Positions 18,134 through 26,799 of a stretch of DNA of 64,000 nucleotides are shown piece by piece. The notes beneath the pieces are model-generated. The model saw nothing but the letters and a program-made list of their open reading frames with translations. It was not told where the DNA came from and searched no databases. The stretch's first letter is position 1, and each line of letters starts with the position of its first letter. This DNA comes from Stigmatella aurantiaca DW4/3-1 (GTDB lineage Bacteria; Myxococcota; Myxococcia; Myxococcales; Myxococcaceae): contig NC_014623.1 of assembly GCF_000165485.1 (NCBI RefSeq), positions 5,226,893 through 5,290,892 on the forward strand, read 5' to 3'. The position numbers and the translations under genes are program-made.

Positions 18134-18155
18134 CCCCGGCGCCTGCCGGAGCCAG

Positions 18156-18188
18156 GCCTGGCTGCCCCCCTGGGGTGGCCAGGCTTTT
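18156..18188 (+). terminator. Rho-independent terminator of hspA
   Basis: GCCTGGC (18156-18162) pairs with GCCAGGC (18178-18184); the stem continues inward through two wobble pairs and four C-G pairs to about 13 pairs with a 3-base loop, followed by TTTT. It lies 23 bases after the hspA stop. Confidence 0.85.
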
Positions 18189-18200
18189 CATGAGCGCACG

Positions 18201-19523
18201 TTACTTCGCGCGGAGCTGACGGAAGCACTCCCGGAGTTCGTGCGCGAAGAGCGCCGGTTGCTCGAACGCCGCGAAGTGGCCGCCCCGGTCGGGTTCGTTC
18301 CAGTAGATGAGCTTCGAGTAGGTCTGCTCGGCCCAGCGCTTCGGTGCGCGGAAGAGTTCGCGCGGGAAGACGCTGACCCCGACCGGGAGGTCCAGCTTGC
18401 CCCCCGAGAAGTTGGAGCCGGCATTCTCCCAGTAGATGCGCGCCGAGGAGGCCGCCGTGTCCGTCAGCCAGTAGAGCGAGATGTTGTCGAGCATCTCGTC
18501 CTGGCTCAGCGCGGACTCCGGGTCCCCCTTGTTGTCGGTCCAGCCTTGGAACTTCTCGTAAATCCACGCGGCCTGGCCCGAGGGGGAGTCGGCCAGGGCG
18601 TAGCCCACCGTCTGGGGACGCGTGGTCTGCAAGAGGAAATAGCCCGACCCGTGGGTGTTGAACGCCTGCGCCTGTGCCAGCGCCCGCTGCTCCTCGGGCG
18701 AGAGGTCCGTGGTGGGAAGCTTCTCCGGGAAGACGAGCGGAAAGTTCAGGTGGATGCCCGCCAGCCCGGCCGGCTGGAGATGGGCCAGGGCGGTGGTGAC
18801 GCCCGCCCCCCAGTCACCGCCTTGCGCGACCCAGTGCGTGTAGCCGAGCCGTTGCATCAGCTCCGCCCAGGCCTTGGCGATGCGCGCCATGTTCCAGCCC
18901 TTCTGGGTGGGCTTGTCGGAGAAGCCGAAGCCCGGCAGCGAGGGAAGGATGACGTGGAAGGCGTCCTCTGCCTTGCCGCCGTGGGCGGTGGGGTCCGTCA
19001 GCAAGGGGATGAGCTTCAGAAATTCGATGACCGAGCCGGGCCAGCCATGGGTGAGCAGAATCGGCAGGGCGTTCTCATGCTTGGACCGCGCGTGGAGGAA
19101 GTGGATGCCCAGCCCGTCGAGCTGCGTGCGGTAGTTCGGGAAACGGTTGAGCGTGGCTTCGGCGCGCCGCCAGTCATACCGGGTGCGCCAGTACTCGACG
19201 AGCCCCTGGAGCTTGGCCAGCGGAACGCCCTGGGACCAGTCCTCCACCGTCTCGCGCTCGGGCCATCGCGTCGCGCCCAGCCGCCGCTTCAGGTCGGTGA
19301 GCGCGCTCTGGGGGACGGCAATCTTGAACGGGGTGATGCCCGGGGTGGCTGGGGGAAGGGGGAGGCCTGCCGGCGCCGCGAACGCGAGGCCGGGTCCCGC
19401 CACGGCCGCCCCGGCGGCCAGGGCCCCGAGGCCAGCGGCGCCGTGCAGCAAGGCGCGGCGTGAGGGCGACGGGGAGACGGGGGCTGCGCCTTCGCCCGGC
19501 TGCTCTGCGAGTGTCTTCGTCAT
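18201..19523 (-). CDS. exported epoxide hydrolase (Tat signal)
   Basis: 440 residues. A Tat-type leader (SPSRRALLHGAAGLGAL) precedes an epoxide hydrolase N-terminal (EHN) domain (about 62-170, ITPFKIAVPQSALTDLKRRL) and an alpha/beta-hydrolase domain. HGWPGS is the oxyanion motif, GGDWGA holds the nucleophilic Asp, and RGGHFAAFEQP near the end supplies the catalytic His. This matches bacterial microsomal-type epoxide hydrolases, which open epoxides to diols. An export signal is less usual for the family and suggests action in the periplasm. It is convergent with hspA. Confidence 0.87.
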   Translation of the reverse strand: MTKTLAEQPGEGAAPVSPSPSRRALLHGAAGLGALAAGAAVAGPGLAFAAPAGLPLPPATPGITPFKIAVPQSALTDLKRRLGATRWPERETVEDWSQGVPLAKLQGLVEYWRTRYDWRRAEATLNRFPNYRTQLDGLGIHFLHARSKHENALPILLTHGWPGSVIEFLKLIPLLTDPTAHGGKAEDAFHVILPSLPGFGFSDKPTQKGWNMARIAKAWAELMQRLGYTHWVAQGGDWGAGVTTALAHLQPAGLAGIHLNFPLVFPEKLPTTDLSPEEQRALAQAQAFNTHGSGYFLLQTTRPQTVGYALADSPSGQAAWIYEKFQGWTDNKGDPESALSQDEMLDNISLYWLTDTAASSARIYWENAGSNFSGGKLDLPVGVSVFPRELFRAPKRWAEQTYSKLIYWNEPDRGGHFAAFEQPALFAHELRECFRQLRAK

Positions 19524-19586
19524 GCTTTGGCTCCAGGTGTGCGTGCGTCCAAAAGGCTGCTCTGCGCACCGGAGCGTTTCACAAGA

Positions 19587-19620
19587 CCCGGCGTGCGCAC
19601 CATCCAGTACGCACGCCGGG
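19587..19620 (-). terminator. strong hairpin after the 740-residue lipoprotein gene
   Basis: CCCGGCGTGCG (19587-19597) is an exact inverted repeat of CGCACGCCGGG (19610-19620), 11 pairs with a 12-base loop. It lies 14 bases past the minus-strand stop at 19634 and is followed on that strand by TCTTGTG, a weak T-tract. Confidence 0.65.
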
Positions 19621-19633
19621 GCACTTCATGGTT

Positions 19634-21856
19634 TTAGTGGACGAAGGTCTCGGACTTGCGGATGAAGTCCGTCGAGACGTCTTCACTGGGGCCCTCGAAC
19701 GCAGCGCGGGTTTCGAGGATCTTCTTCAGGTGCTCCATGTTCGTGACCGGGCCAATGGTGAACTTCGGATCCTTGATGGGCTCCAGCGGATCGAGGGGGA
19801 CGACCCCGCCAATCTCTCCGATCTGATCGATGAAGCCGGGGTGGCCCACCGAGACGGTGGTGCACGTGGTGCAGAAGGCGACCTCGTACAGGCGCTTCCA
19901 CCGCCGCTCGAGATCCGCGAACCGCCAGGTCGCCGACCCGGGGAACTGCGTGTCCGCGACGTTCCATCCCAAGCCAGGGCCCGTGCCCGTCAAGAACCGC
20001 GACATGGTGGCGGGGATGCCCGCGGTGCTCACGTGGGTGAAGTCCGTCTTGGTATCGCCGGCATGGCAGCCGCTGCAGGTATTGAGGGAGTATTCGTGCC
20101 GGGCGCAGACATCGGCGGCGCTGGAGCCGGAGGCCCCCGTGGCCCGCCAGTGCGTCAAGGTCGAGGGAACGAGTGAGTTGCCGCCCCGGAACTTCAGGCC
20201 CGTGAACGTGTACGGCACGTTGTGGGTGGTCGAGCAGTTGTTGGGCAAAGGGCCCAGGGTCAGGGGAAGCGTGGAGGCGACGGGGCCCAGGACGTAGTTG
20301 CTGACGGTGGGGCTGGTCGTGAACGGGAAGGCGGTGTCGTTCGGCGTCTGGGCGACCGTGTGCGCGCGCAGCAGGCCGTTCGACGGCGTGTCCGTCCCCG
20401 CGATGGGATCCTCGTCCGTCAGCGTGAACTCACGCAGCTCCCACTGGTTGCCGAGGGGCAGCTCGTTGGTACGGATCTGGTTGATGGCGTTCTGGTTGCC
20501 CTTGGAAGGCGCCTTGCCGGCCAGCACGACATTCTGGGTCAAGCCCTGGAGGTGCGACAGGTAGCTGGCATTGAAGCCGCCGAAGGTGTTGAGCTTGGTC
20601 CAGTCCTTGGCCCACTGAACCACCTTGGAGCAGCCCGTGATGGGAACGCCGTACTCGAAGATGACCGTGGCGCGCTTCAAGCCGCAGGTGGCCTGGGAGC
20701 CCGCGCCCCAGGGGTTCGGCTGGACGATGCCGAAGATGAAGCGCAGCTCCCCGGCGTCCGTGGGGCGGCTGACCGTCCTGCCACCGTAGCCGCTGGGGCC
20801 CGTGGTGGTGTTGCCGAGATCCAGGCGGTTGACGATCGCCAGCAGGCGGAACGGGGCGATGTTGAGCTTGAGTGTTCCTCCGGTCAGGGTGACGAACCGG
20901 CGGCCGGTCCCGTCGGTGTTCAGGGTCGCGGTGGCGCCGCTGGCGGTGGCCCAGGGTTTGATCACCTGGTTGAACATGTTGGTGGAGCGGTTCAGGACCG
21001 TGTCTCCGTTGACGACGTAGTCGTTGAGCCACATCTCCAGCCACCGCAGCGTGAAGACCTCGGGCGTGACGCCGGAGCCCGTGGCCATCTGGCGGATCAA
21101 GTGGGCGAAGGTCCACACCCCGCCCTGGGTTCCTGCTCCCGTGCAGGGGTCCCACGTCCGGGCGGGATCCAGCACGACGGATGGGGAGGTGATGAACAGG
21201 GACTCGCCCCAGCCCTGGAGGGTGGAGACGGGCGCGGACGGACAGAACGCGACGGGATGGGGATTTCCGCCGTCGAAGATGCCTTCATCGAAGGAGATGC
21301 CCTTGGTGATCCCCACGGGCACGCGGCCGTCGAAGAGGATGGACGTCTCGGAGGTCCGTCCGTTCTGGCCGGAGGCCAGGATTTTCTCGTCTTCGAGCCG
21401 GCGGGTGATTTCCTTCGTGTCGAACTTGCTGAAGGCGGTGAAGAACTCATCCCCAGGGCTGGAGGAAATGATCCCCAGTTCGGCGAGCGCCTTGGAGCGG
21501 AACAGGACCAGCGGCTTTTCGGGCTCGCCCACGACGCGCACCAGGCTGTCCTCGAGTTTCCGGTTGGTGGGCGGCGGCAGCTTCACGTGCAGGGCGACGT
21601 TCTCGCCGAGCGCCGTCTTTTCCTTGAGCAATTGGAGGGACGCCTGGGCGGCGTCTTCCGGCTTCACGAAGGGAAGCTTGAACAGATCACTGGAGGTCCC
21701 ATCCTCCTCGGCGGCCTGAACCTGGGAGGACGGGGGGCTGGCCGCGTCGTCCGGCTCGGCCTCGTCGTGGGAACAACCGCTGACAGAGAGCAGCGTCCCT
21801 GCCAACAGCAGCGCGGAGAGGCGCCCCTTTTGGCCAAGGCGGGTGGGTCGATGCAT
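19634..21856 (-). CDS. large lipoprotein with one CxxCH motif, unknown function
   Basis: 740 residues with a lipoprotein signal (lipobox VSGC) followed by an acidic, low-complexity linker (about 29-55). The body has no domain I can name. It is mostly beta-rich, with the motif LNTCSGCHAGDTK at about 620 that could bind a single c-type haem, and paired cysteines FCTTCTT at about 682. Similar large lipoproteins with one CxxCH occur in several copies in myxobacteria. It is a single gene with its own terminator. A cell-surface redox or matrix role is possible but not shown. Confidence 0.75.
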   Translation of the reverse strand: MHRPTRLGQKGRLSALLLAGTLLSVSGCSHDEAEPDDAASPPSSQVQAAEEDGTSSDLFKLPFVKPEDAAQASLQLLKEKTALGENVALHVKLPPPTNRKLEDSLVRVVGEPEKPLVLFRSKALAELGIISSSPGDEFFTAFSKFDTKEITRRLEDEKILASGQNGRTSETSILFDGRVPVGITKGISFDEGIFDGGNPHPVAFCPSAPVSTLQGWGESLFITSPSVVLDPARTWDPCTGAGTQGGVWTFAHLIRQMATGSGVTPEVFTLRWLEMWLNDYVVNGDTVLNRSTNMFNQVIKPWATASGATATLNTDGTGRRFVTLTGGTLKLNIAPFRLLAIVNRLDLGNTTTGPSGYGGRTVSRPTDAGELRFIFGIVQPNPWGAGSQATCGLKRATVIFEYGVPITGCSKVVQWAKDWTKLNTFGGFNASYLSHLQGLTQNVVLAGKAPSKGNQNAINQIRTNELPLGNQWELREFTLTDEDPIAGTDTPSNGLLRAHTVAQTPNDTAFPFTTSPTVSNYVLGPVASTLPLTLGPLPNNCSTTHNVPYTFTGLKFRGGNSLVPSTLTHWRATGASGSSAADVCARHEYSLNTCSGCHAGDTKTDFTHVSTAGIPATMSRFLTGTGPGLGWNVADTQFPGSATWRFADLERRWKRLYEVAFCTTCTTVSVGHPGFIDQIGEIGGVVPLDPLEPIKDPKFTIGPVTNMEHLKKILETRAAFEGPSEDVSTDFIRKSETFVH

Positions 21857-21957
21857 GAAGTTCTCTCCCTGGGGGGTGGGTAAGAAAAACGGATGATCCG
21901 GACGGCGGAGGGGGCTTGTGCAGAATGCATGCCGGGAACGGCCCTCGCGCGCCCGCC

Positions 21958-21975
21958 CCAGGCCTTGTGGCCTGG
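21958..21975 (-). terminator. possible terminator hairpin after MHS transporter
   Basis: CCAGGCC/GGCCTGG with a TTGT loop, about 38 bases past the minus-strand stop at 22013. There is no T-tract, so termination is uncertain. Confidence 0.35.
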
Positions 21976-22012
21976 CGGGTTACAGAACGGTTCCGAGGTG
22001 TAGCGCGGGCCG

Positions 22013-23332
22013 TTACAGGCGCGGGCGAGGCGCCTCGTGCTCGGCCTCCGCGAACCGGTGCTCCCGCTGCGTGTCCCGCATGAAGAGGTAGACGAGCAGC
22101 GAGCACAGGATGCAGGCGGTGACGTACCAGAAGAACCACGTCTCATGGCCCGACAGCTTGAGCCAGGTGCCCAGGTACTCCGCCGTTCCCCCGAAGAGGG
22201 AGACGGTCAGCGCGTACGGCAACCCCACGCCCAGGGCGCGGATGCTCGCCGGGAACAGCTCCGCCTTCACCACCGCGTTGATGGACGTGTAGCCCGAGAC
22301 GATGACCAGCGCCGCCATCACCAGCAGGAACGCCGTCCACGCATCCCGGGTCCGCGTCAACGCCGTCAGCAGGGGCACCGTGCACAGGGTGCCCATCACC
22401 CCGAACCACAGCAGCACGGGCCTGCGGCCCACCTTGTCGGAGACGAAGCCGAACACCGGCTGCAACAACATATAAAGGAAGAGGGAGGCCACCGAGATGA
22501 GCGTGGCTTGATCTCTCGACAGGCCCACCGAGTTCACCAGGAACTTCTGCATGTAGACGGTGTACGTGTAGAAGGCGATCGTCCCCCCCAGGGTGAGCCC
22601 CACGACGAGGGCGATCTCCCGGGGGTGGTTGAGCAGCTCCCGCATGGGGTGGCGCACCGGGCGTTTGGCCGCCTCCGCCTGGAAGGCCTCCGTCTCCGCC
22701 ATGTTCCGGCGCATGTAGAAGCCGAACACCGACAGGGACGCGCCGCACACGAACGGGATGCGCCAGCCCCACGCCTCGAGCTGCTCCTGGGTGAGCACCA
22801 GGCGCTGGAGCACCAGCAACGTCACCGTCGCCAGAAGCTGTCCCAGGATGAGCGTGACGTATTGGAAGGAGCTGTAGAAGCCGCGGTGGCGCGAGGTGGC
22901 CACCTCGCTCAGGTACGTGGCGCTGGTGCCGTACTCACCGCCGAGCGAGAGCCCTTGCAGCAGCCGCGCCAGAATGAGCACCCCGGGCGCCGCCACGCCG
23001 ATCTGCTGGTACGTGGGGCAGAGCGCGATGATGAGCGAGCCCAGGCACATCAGGGAGACGGACAGCGTCAACGCGGCGCGTCGTCCGTGGAGATCCGCGG
23101 AGATCCCCATGGCCCAGCCCCCCAGGGGGCGGACCAGGAAGCCCAGGGCGAAGACCCCCGCGGTGTTGAGCTGCTCGACGAGGGGGTTGCCGCTCGGGAA
23201 GAACGCCTTGGCGAAGTACAGCGAGAAGGCCGAGTAGATATAGAAGTCGTACCACTCGATGAGGTTGCCGACCGAGCCGCTGAAGATGGAGCGCAGGCGT
23301 TGGCGCACGCCGGGCACGCGAAGGGCCGTCAT
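22013..23332 (-). CDS. MFS transporter, metabolite:H+ symporter (MHS) family
   Basis: 439 residues with 12 membrane segments. NLIEWYDFYIYSAFSLYFA at the start is the MHS-family signature, and the loop 2-3 motif GGWAMGISADLHGRRAALT and RLLQGLSLGGEYGT follow. Members such as KgtP, ProP and citrate or dicarboxylate carriers move small organic acids or betaines with protons; the substrate cannot be told from sequence alone. It ends near the membrane-helix set LSGHETWFFWYVTACILCSLLVYLF-type region with a short basic tail. It is a stand-alone gene. Confidence 0.88.
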   Translation of the reverse strand: MTALRVPGVRQRLRSIFSGSVGNLIEWYDFYIYSAFSLYFAKAFFPSGNPLVEQLNTAGVFALGFLVRPLGGWAMGISADLHGRRAALTLSVSLMCLGSLIIALCPTYQQIGVAAPGVLILARLLQGLSLGGEYGTSATYLSEVATSRHRGFYSSFQYVTLILGQLLATVTLLVLQRLVLTQEQLEAWGWRIPFVCGASLSVFGFYMRRNMAETEAFQAEAAKRPVRHPMRELLNHPREIALVVGLTLGGTIAFYTYTVYMQKFLVNSVGLSRDQATLISVASLFLYMLLQPVFGFVSDKVGRRPVLLWFGVMGTLCTVPLLTALTRTRDAWTAFLLVMAALVIVSGYTSINAVVKAELFPASIRALGVGLPYALTVSLFGGTAEYLGTWLKLSGHETWFFWYVTACILCSLLVYLFMRDTQREHRFAEAEHEAPRPRL

Positions 23333-23350
23333 GCCGCCATGATGCCAGCG

Positions 23351-23384
23351 CCCAAAGCAAAGGGCGGGAGTTTCCCCCCGCCCT
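23351..23384 (-). terminator. terminator of the YtxH-like gene
   Basis: AGGGCGGG (23361-23368) pairs with CCCGCCCT (23377-23384), 8 pairs with an 8-base loop. On the minus strand it is followed by TTGCTTTGGG. It lies 31 bases after the stop at 23416. Confidence 0.7.
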
Positions 23385-23415
23385 CGTGCTTCCTGCTGGA
23401 ACCTGGGTGAGGCGC

Positions 23416-23763
23416 CTACGCGTGGGCGGTCTTCTCCTGGCCCACGTTGATGTTCTGCTTGTTCAGGTAGTTGATGGCCTTGTCCTTGACCGTGGTGCGC
23501 AGGTCCGCGCCCGGGGTGGGGGCCAGCAGGAGCGCCACCACGCTGCCCAGCGCGGCGCCGATCACGAACGCGCCCAGGCCGCCGAGGCTGGCCTTCGCGG
23601 GCTTGTACGTGGTGAGCCCCACGTAGTGCAGCAGGTCGTCCGGATCGAAGTCATCCCACTTGTTCTTGGCGATGCGTGGCACGTCGTGGGCCAGCTTCTG
23701 CGCCAGCCACTTGCGGTACAGCCCACTCTTCGCCATCAGCTTGGCCTTCTTCGTCATGAACAT
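23416..23763 (-). CDS. YtxH-like small protein
   Basis: 115 residues from ATG 23763, which follows AGGAGGG by seven bases; upstream in-frame codons are therefore not needed. The first ~60 residues are basic and helical. A Gly/Ala-rich hydrophobic segment (about 65-85, GAFVIGAALGSVVALLLAPTPG) resembles the YtxH/gas-vesicle-associated type, ending in LLLAP and a helical tail that includes NYLNKQNINVG. Such proteins are membrane-associated and stress-linked in other bacteria; the role here is unknown. It is divergent from the carboxyltransferase gene. Confidence 0.7.
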   Translation of the reverse strand: MFMTKKAKLMAKSGLYRKWLAQKLAHDVPRIAKNKWDDFDPDDLLHYVGLTTYKPAKASLGGLGAFVIGAALGSVVALLLAPTPGADLRTTVKDKAINYLNKQNINVGQEKTAHA

Positions 23764-23982
23764 GGTTGGTCCCTCCTGGGCCTGACAGTGTCGAGAGCAC
23801 CGCGCCCCACCGGTCACGCTCCCCGTTGTGCTTTAGAAATTAGGGAGGGGTAGCGAGCCCGCCATCCCCTCGGACCGTCTTTCTGCCCAGGCAAGCAGAC
23901 GGGCCCTGGGGTGCCGGCTTCCTGGCGCCTGCCCGCAGAGGGGGCAGCCAGCCGAGCCCCTTTCTGTTATGTGGCCCCAGCC

Positions 23983-25512
23983 ATGTCCTACGACCAGAAG
24001 CTGCTCGAGAAGATCGCCGAGGTGGAGAAGGGCGGCGCGGAGAAGTACCACGCGAAGAACCGCGAAGCGGGCAAGCTGTTCGCGCGCGAGCGCATCCGGC
24101 TGCTCGTGGACGCGGATTCCTTCGTGGAGGACGCGAAGCTCGCCAACAATGAGGACCCGGAACTGCCCTCCGATGGCGTCGTCATCGGCCTGGGCAAGGT
24201 GGCCGGCCGCACCGTGGCCATCATGGCCAATGACTCCACGGTGAAGGCCGGCAGCTGGGGCGCCCGCACCGTGGAGAAGATCCTCCGCATCCAGGAGACG
24301 GCCCGCGCCTTGCGCTGCCCGCTGTTCTACCTGGTGGACTCGGCCGGCGCGCGCATCACGGATCAGATCGAGATGTTCCCCGGCCGGCGCGGCGCCGGGC
24401 GCATCTTCTATAATGAGGTGCACCTGTCTGGGTATGTGCCCCAGGTGTGTCTGCTCTTCGGCCCCTCGGCGGCCGGCGGCGCCTACATCCCCGCCTTCTG
24501 CGATCTGGTCATCATGGTGGACGGCAACGCCTCCATGTACCTGGGCAGCCCGCGCATGGCGGAGATGGTCATCGGCGAGAAGGTGACGCTCGAGGAGATG
24601 GGCGGCGCGAAGATGCACTGCTCCGTCTCGGGGTGCGGCGACGTGCTGGTGAAGACGGAGCCGGAGGCCATCGAGGCCGCCAAGCAGTACCTGTCCTTCT
24701 TCCCGGAGAACTTCAGCCAGCTGCCACCCCAGGCGGCCTCCCAGGCCCCCAAGGCCAGCGGCAAGCGGCTGGAGGAGATCATCCCCGCGGACCAGAACAA
24801 GCCGTTCGACATGCACGCCCTCATCCAGGAGCTCATCGACGCGGGGAGCTGGTTCGAGGTGAAGAAGCTCTTTGCCCAGGAGCTCATCACCGGCCTGGCG
24901 CGCATCGGCGGGCGGCCGGTGGGCATCGTCGCCAACCAGCCCAAGTACAAGGGGGGAGTGCTCTTCGTGGACTCGGCGGACAAGGCCGCGCGCTTCATCT
25001 GGCTGTGCGATGCCTTCAACATCCCGCTGCTCTACCTGTCGGACGTGCCGGGGTTCATGATCGGCACCAAGGTGGAGCGCGCGGGCATCATCCGCTCCGG
25101 GGCGAAGATGATCTCCGCCGTCTCCGAGGCCAGCGTGCCGCGCATCTGCGTGGTGGTGCGCAAGGCCTACGGCGCGGGCCTCTACGCCATGTCGGGCCCG
25201 GGGTTCGCGCCCAACTGCACCCTGGCGCTGCCCCAGGCGATGATCGCCGTCATGGGCCCCGAGGCCGCCGTCAACGCCGTCTACTTCAACAAGATCCAGG
25301 AGAAGCCGGAAGGCGAGCGCGCCGCCTACGTCCAGCAGCTCCGGGACGAGTACCGGGCGGATGTGGACATCTCCAAGCTGGCCAGCGAGCTGGTGGTGGA
25401 CGAAGTCATCCCGGGCGAGCGCCTGCGTCAGGAGCTGGACAAGCGCTTCGAGCTCTATTCCCGGAGCAACGCACCGCGGCAGGAGAAGAAGCACGGGGTT
25501 CACCCGGTCTGA
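23983..25512 (+). CDS. acyl-CoA carboxylase, carboxyltransferase (beta) subunit
   Basis: 509 residues from ATG 23983. The two halves of the crotonase-like carboxyltransferase are visible: SAGARITDQIEMFPGRRGAG and GPSAAGGAYIPAFCD in the first, and FMIGTKVERAGIIRSGAKM plus RKAYGAGLYAMSGPGFAP in the second. It transfers CO2 from biotin to an acyl-CoA. The sequence sits between the methylcrotonyl- and propionyl-CoA carboxylase groups, so the substrate is open. No biotin carboxylase or biotin carrier gene is nearby. An acyl-CoA dehydrogenase gene follows, consistent with branched-chain or odd-chain acyl-CoA metabolism. Confidence 0.88.
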   Translation: MSYDQKLLEKIAEVEKGGAEKYHAKNREAGKLFARERIRLLVDADSFVEDAKLANNEDPELPSDGVVIGLGKVAGRTVAIMANDSTVKAGSWGARTVEKILRIQETARALRCPLFYLVDSAGARITDQIEMFPGRRGAGRIFYNEVHLSGYVPQVCLLFGPSAAGGAYIPAFCDLVIMVDGNASMYLGSPRMAEMVIGEKVTLEEMGGAKMHCSVSGCGDVLVKTEPEAIEAAKQYLSFFPENFSQLPPQAASQAPKASGKRLEEIIPADQNKPFDMHALIQELIDAGSWFEVKKLFAQELITGLARIGGRPVGIVANQPKYKGGVLFVDSADKAARFIWLCDAFNIPLLYLSDVPGFMIGTKVERAGIIRSGAKMISAVSEASVPRICVVVRKAYGAGLYAMSGPGFAPNCTLALPQAMIAVMGPEAAVNAVYFNKIQEKPEGERAAYVQQLRDEYRADVDISKLASELVVDEVIPGERLRQELDKRFELYSRSNAPRQEKKHGVHPV

Positions 25513-25521
25513 GGCCCCGAG

Positions 25522-25548
25522 AGCGTCCGGCGGTGGACGCTTCTGTTT
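25522..25548 (+). terminator. Rho-independent terminator of carboxyltransferase gene
   Basis: AGCGTCC (25522-25528) pairs with GGACGCT (25535-25541) across a 6-base loop, followed by TCTGTTT. It lies 10 bases after the stop, so the next gene probably has its own promoter. Confidence 0.7.
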
Positions 25549-25613
25549 CCTGCCATCAGGGAGGCTCAGACAATCCCCGGTTTGAAAATGGGTTTCCGCT
25601 CGTTAGGAGACCC

Positions 25614-25648
25614 CGGAAGGGGGCTCTCCTGCTAAGAGATCCCTTCCG
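25614..25648 (+). promoter_or_regulatory. leader hairpin directly before acyl-CoA dehydrogenase
   Basis: A perfectly centred dyad: CGGAAGGG (25614-25621) with CCCTTCCG (25641-25648), and CTCT (25624-25627) with AGAG (25635-25638), around a 7-base loop. It ends six bases before the ATG at 25655, and no Shine-Dalgarno sequence follows it. It could be an operator or an RNA element that controls translation. Confidence 0.55.
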
Positions 25649-25654
25649 AAAACC

Positions 25655-26797
25655 ATGGACTTCGAACTTCCAGAAAGCCACCGCGCCCTCCGGGCTTCCC
25701 TCAAGGACTTCTGCGAGCGCAGGGTGAAGCCCTACGCCCGGGAGTGGGACCAGAACGAGACGTTTCCCATGGAGGTGGTCCGGGAGCTGGGCCAGCTCGG
25801 CGTCATGGGCATGCTGGTCTCCGAGGAGTACGGCGGGGCCGCCATGGACAGTCTGGCCGTGGCGGTGGCCGTCGAGGAGATCGCCCGCTATGACGGCTCG
25901 CTGGCGCTCACGGTGGCCTCGCACAACGGCCTGGGGACCAGCCACATCCGCGTCTTCGGCAACGAGGCCCAGAAGCGCAAGTACCTGCCCAAGCTGGCCA
26001 CCGGCGAGTGGCTGGGCGCCTGGGGTCTCACCGAGCCGGGCTCGGGCTCGGATGCCTCGGGCCTGAGGGCCACGGCGGTGCGCCAGGGCGACGCATGGGT
26101 GCTCAACGGCGCCAAGATGTTCATCACCCAGGGCACCGTGGGCGATGCCTTCGTGGTGCTGGCGCTCACCAGCCCCGAGAAGCGCCAGAAGGGCATCACC
26201 GCCTTCATCCTGGAGAAGGGGATGAAGGGCTTCAGCCAGCGCCCCATCCACGGCAAGTTGGGCATGCGCTCCTCGGACACGGCGGAGCTCATCCTGGAGA
26301 ACGTGGAGGTGCCGGACTCGCAGCGGCTGGGCGAGGTGGACCGGGGCTTCATCGACACGCTGAAGATCCTCGACAAGGGCCGCATCACCATCGGCGCGCT
26401 GGCGGTGGGGCTCGGCCGGGGGGCGCTGGAGGAGTCCGTGCGGTATGCCCGCGAGCGCTCCGCCTTTGGCCAGCCCATCGCCGAGTTCCAGGGGTTGCGC
26501 TGGATGTTCGCGGACATGAAGACGGAGCTGGATGCGGCGCGCCTGCTGGTGCACCGCGCGGCCTCCATGGCCGATCAGAACCAGCCGTACACCCAGGCAG
26601 CCTCCATGGCGAAGCTCTTCGCCTCCGAGGCGGCCACGCGCGCCTGCAACAAGGCCGTGCAGATCCACGGCGGCTATGGCTACACCCGCGAGTTCCCCGT
26701 CGAGCGCTACCTGCGCGATGCGAAGCTGTGCGAGATTGGCGAGGGGACCAGCGAGGTCCAGCGCACCGTCATCGCCCGTGAAATCTTCAAGGGTTAA
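25655..26797 (+). CDS. acyl-CoA dehydrogenase
   Basis: 380 residues of the standard short/medium-chain acyl-CoA dehydrogenase fold, an FAD enzyme that forms the 2,3-enoyl-CoA. WGLTEPGSGSDASGL and NGAKMFITQG are the two FAD/substrate signatures of the middle domain, and QIHGGYGYTREFPVERYLRD-type and EIGEGTSEVQR lie in the C-terminal domain that carries the second signature. It follows the carboxyltransferase gene but is separated from it by a terminator and the leader hairpin. Only two bases separate its stop from the next ATG (26800), so the downstream unknown and rnc may be co-transcribed. Confidence 0.92.
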   Translation: MDFELPESHRALRASLKDFCERRVKPYAREWDQNETFPMEVVRELGQLGVMGMLVSEEYGGAAMDSLAVAVAVEEIARYDGSLALTVASHNGLGTSHIRVFGNEAQKRKYLPKLATGEWLGAWGLTEPGSGSDASGLRATAVRQGDAWVLNGAKMFITQGTVGDAFVVLALTSPEKRQKGITAFILEKGMKGFSQRPIHGKLGMRSSDTAELILENVEVPDSQRLGEVDRGFIDTLKILDKGRITIGALAVGLGRGALEESVRYARERSAFGQPIAEFQGLRWMFADMKTELDAARLLVHRAASMADQNQPYTQAASMAKLFASEAATRACNKAVQIHGGYGYTREFPVERYLRDAKLCEIGEGTSEVQRTVIAREIFKG

Positions 26798-26799
26798 GG

